Source: Metopolophium dirhodum
Lineage: Eukaryota > Arthropoda > Insecta > Hemiptera > Aphididae
Reading direction: 5' to 3'
Assembly: GCF_019925205.1 (NCBI RefSeq)
Contig: NC_083567.1
Coordinates: 5,704,001-5,768,000, forward strand
DNA: 64,000 nucleotides
In this document: positions 24,072-36,011 of the stretch, in pieces
Layout of the letters: each line of letters opens with the position of its first letter
How positions within the stretch are numbered: the first letter of the stretch is position 1
Made by a program: the position numbers and the translations under genes
The notes under the pieces: model-generated
Databases searched by the model: none
What the model was told of the DNA's origin: nothing
Seen by the model: the letters and a program-made list of their open reading frames with translations, nothing else

Positions 24072-24890
24072 TGTACTAGCTGACTCGGTGCACATCGTTG
24101 CCATTAAAAAATGACAACCCTTTAAAAAAAACTGTGATTGTTCAAATCCATTTGCAAGTCGCAGCAGTAAGTAAGTAACTCAGCCGCCCTGGTAGGCGAT
24201 CGGACTACGTCGGATCGCGGACAATGTGCGACAGCATATCAAGTAGATATGTATAATATCTAATATATAACAATTTCGTGTCACAGTGTTTGTTTTTTTC
24301 AGCACATTCGTTTGGACTCTTTCAGCCAGCTCATATCGATCATAGTCTTGCTCCCGTTACAATTCGCGATTGAATACATCACGCGCGGGCTTCCAATATG
24401 AGTAGCTGAGAGAATGGTCAAACGACCAATGTTGGCCGCGTATCGTTCGGTAGCGATGGTCCAAGTGGACGTTACTCGTCTGATCGTGACTTCGACCGAT
24501 TGAACATTTGAAACGAATGAAATTGAGACGCTCCGTTTCGACCTTGACATACATGTCGACGCAGTACCGTTGAAATATTTAATATCATATTATATTAAAT
24601 ATTTAATATTCAAAAAAAAAATAATAATAAATAAATATTATTCTCAATTCCTATAACCCATAACAACCATTAATAAACAAAAATGTCTATCGTAAATCTC
24701 AAAATTCCTGTTCGAGCACTCCCCGGGGGTAATCAATTCGACAATTCCCTTTTTAAATTAGCCTATAGCACTTTCCATGAATGTAGCTTTCTATTGGTGA
24801 AAGAATTTTTGAGTTAATTCGTTACAAACAAACAAACATTTCCTCTTTATAATATAATAGTATAGAAATACATATAGATATAGACAAATA
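24072..24890 (+). repeat. Dispersed insect repeat, copy 2
   Basis: The head CTAGCTGACTCGGTGCAC and 'CGTTGCC' match copy 1 at 6105. A GC-rich middle part (CGGATCGCGGACAATGTGCG near 24210) parallels CGGTAGATCGCGGACCCCG of copy 1 near 6300. Part of the tail (24650-24850) lies in the opposite orientation, so this may be a composite or an inverted pair. Small minus-strand ORFs at 24299-24554 show no recognisable domain. Confidence 0.45.
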
Positions 24891-26400
24891 ATAAATTATG
24901 TGGACCATATACATTATATTATTAATTTGTATTATATATTATTATATGGACATGGACTATTCGATTATAGACTGGATTCGTCTTTTTTTGTGCAATACAA
25001 AAACCAAAATTAACCACACCAACTACGTTTAAGTTGTCAGTGACCATTGTCTAGTGCGAGGTGTATTGATACAATATTACAATGTACAATGTATCAATAC
25101 ACCTTGGTCTAGTGTCAGTTGTCGATTTCACCAACACATAATATATTAACTCACCTTAATCCACTAATCCCTAAGCCTAAACCTTAATCCCTAAATCCAC
25201 AGATATCTATATACTAATATACTAACTAGATAAGGTACTCCTATATAATTTACATTGTTATCAAGTGAAGCTCAGCTGTCGACGGCCGCCAATTTCTCGG
25301 TGGGCAAAACATTTCATTCATTATACAAAACGTATTAGGAACAACATCGTTTTTAATGGTAAAATAAAATAGTAAAATATGTAAAATGACTTAAATAAAA
25401 TACATTTTTTTTTGTTTTTAAAACTACAGGTTTGATAAAATTAAATAAAATACATACAATACAAAATAAATCGTAATTAATCTTATTTGTCATATGAAAT
25501 ACCTTGCAATGCCCCTCGACCGTGGTGTTTCAATTCATGGCGGGAGTTCGCTATCCAGTAGGCACTAAATAGATGTCCGTGGCTTAATCACGATTGACAT
25601 TGATAACCTGAGATTTTGCATTTCACCAAACCCGGTTAAATGAAGGTCTACAAAATATAACTCATTGACAAATAAATAAACTAATACTTAAACAGTTCTT
25701 TGTATATCTATAAAATAATAATATATTCCACCTATTTCATATTCATATTATTATGAACGTCATATTTACATTGGAAATACATATTTTTACAACGCATTTA
25801 CGCATAAAAACTTGAAATAAAATGATTTATGGGTCTGTGCCACGAGCGAATAGTGGCTAGGTACTCGGGTACAAGTACAATACTGTCTCTGTTGAGAGAT
25901 TTCCGTACATCATTTTGTTGTGGCATACTGGCATCCGTTTTTTTACATTGTGAGATAGGGAAGAGGATATTCTTCTCGATCGTGCACAGAATACTGAATA
26001 TTATTCGTAGTTATCACTTTATCAGCTTTAATTTCTTATCACGGGGCCGAACTGACCCCATCAACTAAAAAAAAAATCATAGATAAATAGATAATATTAT
26101 ACATTATCTATATGTAAAAAATCTACAGTTACTATTTAGCATTTATTACTAATCCCTACGGTCTACGGTAGTCGAGAAGTGCCATAGACAAGTATATTAT
26201 ATGAGTAGTGCGTTATTCCATTGATCCCGACCGTCGCTGAAAGTTGTTTTTGACAGTTTACGTGGGCACAGTCATCAGTGGCGTTGTAGAACCGATTGAC
26301 AGCATAGTCGCGACCGGCGGCGTAGGTAATTACGATAAACGATCATTGTTGTCGTCGCCACAACGACGTAGTAATCACCCGTCAGACCGACGTCCGACAA
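24890..26400. other. Intergenic DNA upstream of PRRC1
   Basis: Mostly AT-rich with no recognised exon. It includes the strong inverted repeat at 25059-25104 (separate entry) and, from about 26210, a GC-richer stretch that probably holds the PRRC1 promoter and 5' UTR. An ATG at 26429 followed by a GTGAGT donor may mark a non-coding or upstream-ORF first exon. Confidence 0.5.
25059..25104. repeat. Perfect 15-bp inverted repeat, hairpin
   Basis: AGGTGTATTGATACA (25059-25073) is matched exactly in inverse by TGTATCAATACACCT (25090-25104), with a 16-base spacer. Outside it, CTAGTG (25051-25056) and CTAGTGTCAG (about 25110) form a loose direct repeat. It may be a miniature element end pair or a regulatory hairpin. 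Confidence 0.6.
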
Positions 26401-26721
26401 ACGTTTTTGGGGCCGCACGCGTCAACATGGACGGATCGACAACGAGTGAGTGTCTCGGCGACGACGATCGTGATCAATATTTTAATAATATAAAACGACG
26501 ATGTATCGTTACGTAACGATGTCGTCTCGTTGTAACAATATTTTGTCGCAAGGACTGGGTGGCGATTCGAACGTGTCTGAAAATGTCTATATAGTCTGTA
26601 AATTTGTAATTGATCTCTAAATCGTTCGATCGTCGTGCCCCATACTTGATTTTTTTAGATCTATCAGTCTTGTATTTACCATTATTTATATTTTCATGTC
26701 CCTACTGGTCCCACGAGAAAA

Positions 26722-28259
26722 ATGTCAAAAGCCGATCAGCTCCTGTCGAAGCTACCACCGCCGACACTGTTGCCTAGTTTTGTCACAGACGCTCTGAATG
26801 GTAACAATGTGTAATTTTTAGTTTTTCAAATTCTCTTTTGTCACAGTTATTTCAGTTGATTACAATAGTACCTAATCGTTTTGCTTTTTTCAATAGAGCC
26901 CAGACCTGCCCAATCCAACCCAGTGTTGAACGCGACAGACGTGACTAGTCAAAACTTTCACACTCCAATGTTTTCGTAAGTATACTTGGATTGCCGTGTC
27001 GTGGTGGTCTAAATATTATGTGGCTTATATTTATTTGTACACAGGCCCGTAATAACCAGTAAAAATGAAGAGAATGTGGAATTGCCCACGAGTCCTTCCA
27101 ATGAAGCAGTCGCTGATAAAGCTGTTAAAAGTGAACAGTCATCGAGCAAAGCGGATTTGTTTAACTGGATGAAGGGCAGTAGCTCTAGTATTTTTTCAAT
27201 GGTTGCCGAAAAAGCAAAGAATTCGGTGGACGCAGTACTCACAACATTAGACCCGCAAATGAAAGATACATTAAATCGTAAATAAACAAACAGTCATTAA
27301 TATACAGTTGCTTAGTTGAATGTTAAATAACTATTTATGTTTTAGCCAATACTTTTGATAGCACCGATATTGTCGTTGCTTCCGAAAAAGAAATTGTCGT
27401 CAGTGCAGTAAGAGAAGGTTTTCAAAAAGTTTTTGGAAAGGCAGTCGTCAGGTAGCCAACTCTTTTATATGGCCTTCATTACGTATTTGTTGTTGTATAT
27501 AATATGAATATAATATATTTATTATAGAGGACTTGAAGCACCAGATCAACCATTTGCTGCACAGTTAGTTGGATTTTCTGCCGCATCCAAAGCCACAAGA
27601 TATTGCATTGATTCCGTTAGATTACATGTGGTAAAAGGTCCTGTCATTTCCTTTGAAAGATTTATTGTAGAACCAATAGAATCCAAGTAAGTTGGATTTC
27701 GTTCATAAATTAATGTGCTGGAAAACATTTTAATTATAATGAAAAATTACTTATGGACCTTTTATTTTACCACACATGGTGAGCAAGAAATATGTTCAAA
27801 TGAATAACAAAACTTTTTCTCCAAAAGTCCAAACGATATAATTCAATTCCAGTCAAAACAAATTATCAAGTTATTTTTTTCCCCAATTAGATGGTACGAA
27901 TTTGGTCTTATGAAACTTAATGACATGGAACGAAATATAGATTTAGAAGTGTACACCCAAAGCGTTCCTGTACCGGCGGCAATTGTTGGATTGATAAGTG
28001 ACGATACGCCCAAAGATTATGAACACATCTCAACCGGATTCAGTATACCAGTCGCACATTTCATGGCCAGCAACCTAAAAGTAAAACGACCCTAACCAAA
28101 TAAGGACTATTGCAAATTACTGTGTTTTTACATTGTGTATATACTTCTTAGGTACATCCATCTGAGTGGCAAGAAGTAATGACTGGTGTGAGCCAACGTT
28201 CATCTTTATTAGCTGCTTCAGTATCTTTGGCCTCGGCGTACAAAATTGCACTGGAATGA
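26722..28259 (+). CDS. PRRC1: PRRC1 homologue (proline-rich coiled-coil protein 1)
   Basis: Seven coding exons join with correct phase: 26722-26800, 26897-26975, 27045-27277, 27346-27451, 27528-27686, 27891-28080 and 28152-28259. They encode 291 aa. The N-terminal third is a short Pro/Ser-rich linker (PPPTLLPSF). A middle helix region carries TTLDPQMKD. The C-terminal two thirds match the PRRC1 core: DIVVASEKEIVVSAVREGF, then FGKAVVRG, then KWYEFG, then YTQSVPVP, then WQEVMTGVSQR. That core belongs to the ITPase/NTPase-like (DUF84-type) fold. PRRC1 proteins act at the ER exit site and Golgi interface and influence COPII coat behaviour and PKA signalling. The protein is shorter than the vertebrate one (about 445 aa) because the proline-rich N-terminus is brief. 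The start at MSKADQ is chosen because no acceptor joins the upstream ATG at 26429 in frame. Confidence 0.9.
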
Positions 28260-28329
28260 TGACACTTTTAGTTCAGCTTGAAAACATTTATCAATTAATA
28301 TTTTAATATGATTATCGATTATTTACTGT

Positions 28330-28335
28330 AATAAA
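28330..28335 (+). terminator. Poly(A) signal of PRRC1
   Basis: AATAAA lies 70 bases after the PRRC1 stop codon and is followed by a T-rich stretch, a typical short animal 3' UTR arrangement. Confidence 0.6.
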
Positions 28336-28339
28336 CTTT

Positions 28340-29060
28340 GTTATCAACTTGTATTTTTTCCCTCCCCCCATGGATTGTGATTTTTAGTTGTTTTTTATCG
28401 TGCGCACGCTGTTATTATTAGATATATATTTGTACAATATGTCTATACTTATTACTTAATTAAAGAATCTAATTGCTATTTGGTTGTAATTATACTTTCT
28501 TCATTATATAGATCATATAAATCATTTATCCAAGTAATTAAATACTCTGCTCAATTATTAATTATTGATAAAATGCAATGGTGTTTACATAAGTGTAAAT
28601 TACATTAATTATACATATAAATTGTCATGAATTAAAATAAGACCAAATAACATAGTAATTAATAGCGAGAGGTCTTTCATCACTGATTATAACAAAAGGT
28701 TAAGATTATTGTTTGGGAGCTATGATGATTTGGAAATGACAGTAATAAACAATATTTAGTTAGTCAAATGCATTACATAAATTATTAGTCATTTAAATAC
28801 ATAAACAATATTACATGTTTTGGCGTTATTACCTATATTATTTGCATACAGAAGTGCAGTAAAATGTTAATTGACTGAATAATACGCATAACATTTATGT
28901 ATATTTTATATGTTTATCAAATCCACCAGTGAGCTCGATAATATATCACTATTACATAAACATAATAATGTTGAAAATTGTGAGGAACAATTATTATTAA
29001 ACGGTTGAACATGAATACATAATATTAGTATGTATGCCCAGTAACTTATCTGACATGATT
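28340..29060. other. AT-rich intergenic DNA
   Basis: No exon, RNA gene or recognised element is seen. It ends at the abrupt GC shift near 29065. Confidence 0.5.
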
Positions 29061-29064
29061 ATCC

Positions 29065-29745
29065 TTGGTTTGATGCCTCGTGGCTACAACTATGGACCGT
29101 GTATTAGACCGCTGTGCTCTAGTTACGAGCCATAGTGGTTCACCCGTGTGGGTCTAAGGACCACCAGCACCGGGGCCGAAGACCCGTACCAGACGGCACA
29201 GGTGACAGGTCTAGAGCCATCATATGTACCATCTCTGGTGAGGTCGTGACGTATCCAATCACATCCTGTTTTTGGTTACAGCTGGCAACCTCCGCTGATT
29301 TTATCCAGCGGTAGACCGGGTGTGTGCCCAGGAGAAACTACAACGCCGAAGAGGTTCGCAACGCCCCCCCCCCCCCCCCCCGACGGTTCAGCCGTTCACT
29401 GGAGACCTTCCTCTGCCAGCGTTGGCTTACCACAGCCGCTACAGCCACCTCGAAACCAAACCAGAGTAGGAGGAACTGACCCGGGCATAACTCGGGGCAG
29501 TGAGGCTCCCCCCCCCCTTTCCGTGGTACCGATCTCACTCCCGTTAGGTATAGGTCATAATCGGGCCCGAATCTCCCAAGATTTTCTGGCTCAGCATGCT
29601 CTTGTTGGGCCTTTACTACGTTGGGCGCTCGCCCAAGGTGCGTAGGTCGCAACCCCACCCCTTTAGTCGCCTTTTACGACAAGCGGGGTAGTCTGTGTCT
29701 GTATTCTTCCATGGCCCTAAACACAGGGCCCTTTACTATATCCGA
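29065..29745. mobile_element. GC-rich repeat insertion, probably non-LTR retroelement 5' part
   Basis: An island much richer in G and C than its flanks, with C-runs at about 29367-29381 and 29509-29518. Near the right end it carries CCCCTTTAGTCGCC, TTTTACGACAAG, then CGGGG. That phrase is one I associate with repeated sequences in many arthropod genomes, often near the 5' part of non-LTR retrotransposons. No reverse transcriptase frame is present. Open frames on both strands (29322-29645 plus, 29338-29658 minus) follow from the low AT content. The identity is a guess; the compositional break is clear. Confidence 0.45.
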
Positions 29746-30365
29746 CAGTAACATTATTGTCGAATTTTTTTAATTAAACACACTCAGTGGTGAATTTAGG
29801 GAGATGTTTGGGAGCTGAAGTAACCACCGTTCTGCATAATATTGAACTTTTTTTTTATTATTAATTACTTAAATTTCAGGTAGGTAGTAGATACAAACGT
29901 AATAAGTTTAAACTACTGCCAGAAAACCGGTCAAATTTGTCTTTGAATTTGTCGTCAAGTCTACTTGAAATCGACTTTCCCACATTTTTGATTTTTTGAT
30001 TTTAACTTCTCCGAAAATTAAAGTACGAACATTTTTAAATACTTTTTTATAATATGACATATTTAGAGAATTTGGGGGATAATATCAAATATGTGGGAAA
30101 GTCGATTTCAAGTAGACGACAAATTCAAATCTGTTTTCAGAATTCTTATCACTTCAATAGATCAATTGGAATGTTTGACAAAAAAAACGTCTAAAATACT
30201 ATGTCGCGCGTGTATTAGACAAAAACAGAAAATCGCAGTTTATCGAATCTCCTTAAATTTTCTTTATAATTTATAAAATATGTTTTATTGTTTTATAATA
30301 CAAAATATTAATAACTATAAGTAAATACAATAGGTACCAAATTGCAGCAAAAAAAATTAAAATTA
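29746..30365. other. Intergenic DNA with an inverted duplication
   Basis: GTCGTCAAGTCTACTTGAAA (29951-29970) has a partner read in reverse near 30092-30112 (GAAAGTCGATTTCAAGTAGA), so about 29935-30135 can pair over roughly 30 bases at its outer ends. There is no ORF of interest. It may be a short MITE with arms about 29930-29985 and 30090-30135. Confidence 0.45.
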
Positions 30366-31279
30366 AAAAAAAAAGGTGGGCAAGTGGGTGGGTGTCCCTC
30401 TGCTGTACAGTAGCCATTAGCCAGTATAGGTTACTATAGTGGCCAGTGGGTCACTGTAATGGATCGTATTCAATAATCGTATTTGATGATATTATTGTGA
30501 ATAAAGTAATTTATTTATAACCTATTTACGTGGAACCTTGTTTTAAATTTTCATCCTTAGCTATAAAAGTTGAATATTTTATAAATTTTTACCAACCAAA
30601 ATAATTATTTAATTTTAAATTTGATAAATTTTGTCTAAACTCAAACTTTAAACGCTTATAAAAAAAAATTGTGCCTATGTATTTTTATAATATTTTTCAA
30701 CTGCTATTGTAACAATATATCAGGAGCCTTGTATTAATTTTCACGCTTTTTGACCCAAAAAATAAAATTTTATTGATATTTATATAGTAATTTATATATT
30801 ATTTAACCTATTTACGTGGAACCCTGTTTTAAATTTTTCAATCCTTAGCTCTAAAAGTTGAACATTTTATACATTTTTAACTACTGCATAATTTGTAAAT
30901 TTTCAGTTTGATAAGTTTCGTCAAAGTCGTACTTTTTATAATTTATATTAATTTTATAAACTAATACACAACCTAGTTAAAGATTTGATTTTAATAGAAA
31001 TAACAGCAGCTGTGACAGCTGTGTCTTATCGTTTACTAAACAGTGAACCGTAAAACTACTAAAACTGGTTACCTATTTTTAAGAATTTTAATTATCATAA
31101 AGTGTATCTAAAATTACGAAATGGCACAAATAGCCATGGCGCCCTGGTCTATGATTTTATCTTACAGTTATTAATGTAATTTATAATAATAATATTTATG
31201 CATATGGCATATCTCGGTTTTATAAATTATAATTAAAATTATTCACTTGTGGTCTTTCTTTATAGCTATTACTTATAAC

Positions 31280-33283
31280 TAGAGACCGGATTCTCGTGCA
31301 ATTGCAACTTTTTTTCCTTTGCTTTAAAACAATATATAAAAACAAATTATAAATCCGAATCATGAGAAGTAGATTAATTTAAACGTAGTTTTATTTTGCA
31401 CGAAATTGCACGTTTTATTCTAAATTGCACGATTTTCATTTTCATTGCATGAAATTGCATATTCTGCATTTTTAAAATTAAACTAGATAATATTTCAGTT
31501 TTAAACTATACAAAAGGAAAAAGTGAACTCAAGCTGATAATATATTCTTAAATCAAACAGCCAAAACCAATTTCATATTGATTTGTGCCAGGATTTAGTA
31601 GGAGTAAATATACCATTTTTCAAACTGCAGTCCTTACCTACCGTTTAGATCCTTTTTACAAAAATATACCAATAAAAGTATACCTGACGAGAGCACACTC
31701 AGAAAAAAGTATCTGCAAGTTTGTTTCGACTCAACTATGGTTATAATTCGACAAAAAATCGGAGAACATTATATATACATCATGGTCGATGAGACCACTG
31801 ATGCTAGAGGACTTTATATATGTAACCTTTTGGTTGGAATTCTTCACCAAGAAATTGATCCCACACCATTTTTAATTGCTTGTAAGGTTCTCCCTAAAAC
31901 AAATTATGACACTGTCTCTCGATTTATTAATGACAATCTGATGAATTTTTTTTTACAAAATTCAGAGTATCAGTATAAAGTGCTTCTCCTTGTAACAGAT
32001 GCCGCACCTTATATGATAAAAATTGGACAAGCTTTGAAAACATTCTACCCAAACATGATCCATGTAACCTGTGTAGCCCACGGGTTAAATAGAGTATTAG
32101 AAAAAGTCCACGAAATTTTTCCAGAAGTAAACAAGCTAGTAAATATAATGGTAAAAAAATATTGCTTAAATCGCCGCACCGAGTAGATATATAAAAATAT
32201 TATGGAATGTGAATTACCATCGGAGCCTGTGATCACAAGGTGGGGAACATGGTTGGAAGCAGCTTTATTTTATGCGGAAAATTTTAATAAATTTAAAATG
32301 TTTATTAATGCATTGTATGAAGACGTACAGCCTATCAAAAAATTGAAGAGAGTCATAACTTCAGCATCAATAATTTCTGATTTGACTTTCATAAAATCAC
32401 ATTTGTCAACTTTTCCCCAGGCATTAACCCAGTTAGAAACCCGAAATTTATCCCTCAATAAACAAATTGAAATATTTGAAACTATAGGAGAAAGTTTTAA
32501 AAAAATAAATAACGAGAAAGGACAAATTATGGCTCACAAATTTAACTCCGTTGTGGAAAAAAACACAGGTTACGCTCTCATAAAAAAATACAACGACTGC
32601 ATGAATGGTACGAAAAATATGAATGTTGAACAACAACCTGCAATCGTCGCTTGCTACAAAATGAGTCCTATCATTTCTGTTGAAGTAGAACGAACATTTT
32701 CCAAATTAAAAGACATATTGAGTGATAGAAGGCACAATTTTTCTGCAAACAATTTTGAAATGTATAACATTGTAAATTTTAACTCAATAAAAAAATAAAT
32801 TTTTTGATGTATGTTTAAAAATAAAAATGTTTTAAAATATGTATGTATAATAGTTAGAATTAAAATTAAATAGCTTAACTCTGTTGGTATGGTTTTTTTA
32901 AAACGTATAACATTATAAATTTTAACTTAATAAAAATTTTTTTATGTATGTATAATAGTTAAAATTAAAATTAAATAGCTTAACTCTGTTGTTATGTTTT
33001 TTTTACACAATGTGTATATTCTTATCAATATTTTTATTATTTTTATTTTTTAATTATTAATTGCTAATACTGTAATAGAGTAAAAAACTGGATAAATAAA
33101 GTATAATTTAAGGGTTTAAATCAATGTACTTTGAATGTTTACAAAATGTTGGTAAGTATTAAGCGATTTTAGGCCAAAAATACATTTTTGCACTATTTAG
33201 GCACTTAATTGCATGTTTTTGCAATTTTTAAGTTATTAACTGCACATTTTTTTGATTTTTACTGCATGAAAATCCGGTCTCTA
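31280..33283 (+). mobile_element. hAT transposon with intact ends and perfect 8-bp target duplication
   Basis: TIRs TAGAGACCGGATT are present at both ends (31280-31292, and inverted at 33271-33283). The flanking octamer CTTATAAC is identical on both sides (31272-31279 and 33284-33291). Inside each end are repeated ATTGCA and TGCATG motifs, probably transposase-binding subterminal repeats. The element is 2004 bp and carries a broken transposase (next entry). Confidence 0.9.
31553..32798 (+). pseudogene. hAT transposase with frameshifts (DUF659/CGG-binding-like type)
   Basis: The 5' part reads IDLCQDLVGVNIPF and then shifts frame near 31640. It resumes with PDESTLRKKYLQ and VDETTDARG (DDE-type catalytic block, first Asp), VTDAAPYM (second Asp region) and VAHGLNRVLEKV. 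Around 32160-32186 two nearby small indels disrupt the frame: the expected S-P-H-R-V-D-I-Y-K is visible only by switching frame, and the original frame shows TAG at 32184-32186. After that TRWGTWLEAALFYAENF continues, and the C-terminal ERTFSKLKDILSDRRHNF is the hAT dimerisation motif. No BED finger is seen. The ends are well preserved, so this copy may have moved with a transposase made elsewhere. Confidence 0.85.
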
Positions 33284-33764
33284 CTTATAACTTATAAGTT
33301 ATAAGTGTCGTGCGTATAGTCGTCATACTGTCGTCTATCGTCTTTAGCTATAATTTTTTGTTTTGTAAGTACCTATTTTGTTAAACATTTAAAAATGACA
33401 TATACTTATTATTCTTAGAAATTCAAAATAATAATTAGCTCTAACTTGATAGATTTTGATTAAATTAAATTTTTTTTTTAAAACTGTTTTAAAATATACA
33501 ATCAACAAAATGGCTATCTTGGAAATTTAAAAAACTTATTTTCCTAAAAAAATGTTTGGTAATTTTTGAATTTTTGAAAAAAAAAAAACGAATATTATGC
33601 TATTCAATCAGAATTTCCATACTTATTACAGTAAAAAAAAAACGGCATTTAAATATATTGATTTTCCACGGAGATACGGGACTTTTATGGGATTTACTGT
33701 ATACAGTGACACCACTTGTAGCCTACTGTACAGCAGAGCGACATCCACTTGCCCACCTTTTTTT

Positions 33765-35795
33765 ATTATTGATAATCAGTTTTTAAGTACCTATTAAAGT
33801 CAATGGACTTTCTCGAGAACTATTTGAAAAGAAGAAGGGGGAATTTTTTTTAAATATACTCTTAAAGTAAGTTAGTGTGCATATTATACTTACCCTATAT
33901 CATTGATTAAATATACTAAATTTAATCAATGCCTATATAGTGCGTACGAATCGGATGGCTTGAATCGTAATTGATTAACCAAACACTGTTTATGATGCGT
34001 TGTTGAAACAATGGTATAGCTGGTAAAAAATTAATTCCGTACTCCATATTATAATTATTCACAGAGTTCCTAATACCTTCTAGATTTACATTTTACCCGT
34101 AACAACATTTATTTTAAATTTCCAGTCACAATATTATTTGATTAAAATGATTTTTAAAATACTTTTAACCATTGTTCTTCGCCATGTAAGTTATAATAAT
34201 GCTTCACAGACACCTACGTTTCTAGTCCACGTTATGTTTCTAGTATTTTTTAATTTTTTTCTGTCTTATGAATTACAATGGTATTTTAATGTTTGGATAG
34301 AATAAAATGTACCTACATGATATACGAATGAATCACTAAAATAGCGTAATGCAATAATCTAAAAAGGAAGAATAGTTAAATAATAATAATATTAATAATA
34401 AAATAAACAATTGGTGACAATATAAAGTACCCACGGTTAATAGATTTTGAATATTATGAAAACAAGAAAATTTACGGGTGAAAATCCAATGTCTTAATTA
34501 TTTCAAATGTTTGTAAAAATTAATTAGACGTTCCAGTACTTTTTTTTTTGATTGTAAGAAAATTAAAGGGGAATCTTGTATAGAAGTTTCAAATCTTAGA
34601 TATATAATATAGTTATTTTTTTATGAATATCTAACTTGAAATAATTTGCCAATATTCGTGAATTTGATGAATTAAGGTAACATATTAACTTCAGACGTTA
34701 ATAAAAAATTATTGTGTATTTACATTCAACTTATTTATTAATTTCCACTAACAATAACTTATGAGAAACATTGTATTACATTTTCAAGTTATTGAAAGGA
34801 GCAAAGAATGTCGTACCGTTAATTATTAAAAAAAAATAATAAACTAGAATTTTTCTTATGCCGTCACAATATTTAATAATAATAATAAACATTCTGCATT
34901 TCGGTGAAATCATGTATCTACTGTTTTAGTTCGACTAAAAAACCATCTATTTTTTGAAAACGGGTCATGCATAAAATAAACACTCATAATGAATCATATT
35001 ATGAATATGCAAATGCATTAAGGTTCGAACTGGAATTGCTTGACTACTGTAGTATAAAATACAGAATATTATGGTTTTTGACTAGATTGTTAGCAACAAT
35101 TTTCATTATACACTGAAAACACTGTTTTAAATTATCACTTTATTGTCTTAATTTGCATTTTTAACTAATAACATTTATTATGAATACTATAGTATTTCTA
35201 TTTACTATAGTAATCATAGTTAATGTTAATAAGTAAAATTTAAATGAATATTGTATCAAAGATATTTTTCAGGATTGAATAAGCAAGGAAATTATGACTG
35301 AATAATAAACCATCTTTAGATCTGTAAAATGTTATGTATAATTCAATGGTACTTGGAATACAAATTTAAACGGCAGAGAATAAATATGCAACAAATAGTC
35401 CAAATGTGTAATTTTTTAGATATTATATTGTAGAACAAAAGATTTCTTATTGTTAACAAAAATTCTATAGATCAATGAAATGCATTGTTTTATGAAATAT
35501 GAATAAACGGAAAATTAGCAGTAGTAAGCACAACAAATTTAATGTGATGATCTTTAAAAGTCCCATTTTTTTAAAAAAAATATTATTGGCAAGCACAATA
35601 AGAATTATTGTTTTTATAAAAAATTTTTTTTAAGTTGTTGAACAGGGCCAATGTAATATAGAGGACAAATATCCAAGATAATTTTAGTAGTTGTCAATTT
35701 TTTAATTTGATAATTTATCAAAAACAAAATTTCCATAAAAGTGTTGTGACATTACTACTGAAATTGAAACCGCACTATATTTCAGTTTGGTTCAA
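33765..35795. other. AT-rich intergenic DNA with degraded repeats
   Basis: No gene is seen. A piece near 34470-34680 repeats phrases found at about 8390-8440 and 42770-42900 (TAATTAGACGTTCCAGTA with 'AGGGGAATCTT'), so it is another body fragment of the CTGTACAGTAG family. Confidence 0.5.
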
Positions 35796-35801
35796 TTTAT
35801 T
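35796..35801 (-). terminator. Candidate poly(A) signal of the PABP gene
   Basis: AATAAA on the minus strand lies about 210 bases beyond the PABP stop codon (36012-36014). It is the first canonical hexamer found downstream. Confidence 0.45.
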
Positions 35802-36011
35802 ATTTAATTTTTTTTTATATTATTTCAATTTTCCCATTTTTTTGTTGGTTTTTTTTTTTAATTACATTTTTTTTATGCGCTCAATTTTTTACTCATACAA
35901 AGTTTTTAATTTTCCCACTGTATAAAAAAATTGGATATTAATGAAAAAGAAATTTTTAAATGAATATTTGTATAAAATGTAATAATGAAGAAAACGTCAT
36001 GATAGGCGCAA

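Larger units (their letters stand above)
30366..33764. mobile_element. Long-TIR DNA element interrupted by a hAT
   Basis: The left end reads AAGGTGGGCAAGTGGGTGG, then CTCTGCTGTACAGTAG near 30399. The right end, read on the minus strand, is AAGGTGGGCAAGTGGATGT then CTCTGCTGTACAGTAG. The inverted match spans about 40 bases with few differences. It is the same family as 7552-8965. Removing the nested hAT and one copy of its target site leaves about 1.4 kb, close to the 1.4 kb of the other copy. Confidence 0.75.

Noticed and set aside
26429..26516. ATG (MDGSTT) as the PRRC1 start
   Set aside because: No acceptor places it in frame with MSKADQ. A short upstream ORF or 5' UTR exon is more likely.
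29322..29658. Overlapping plus- and minus-strand ORFs of about 106 codons
   Set aside because: They follow from GC-rich repeat DNA with C-runs. No domain is seen on either strand.
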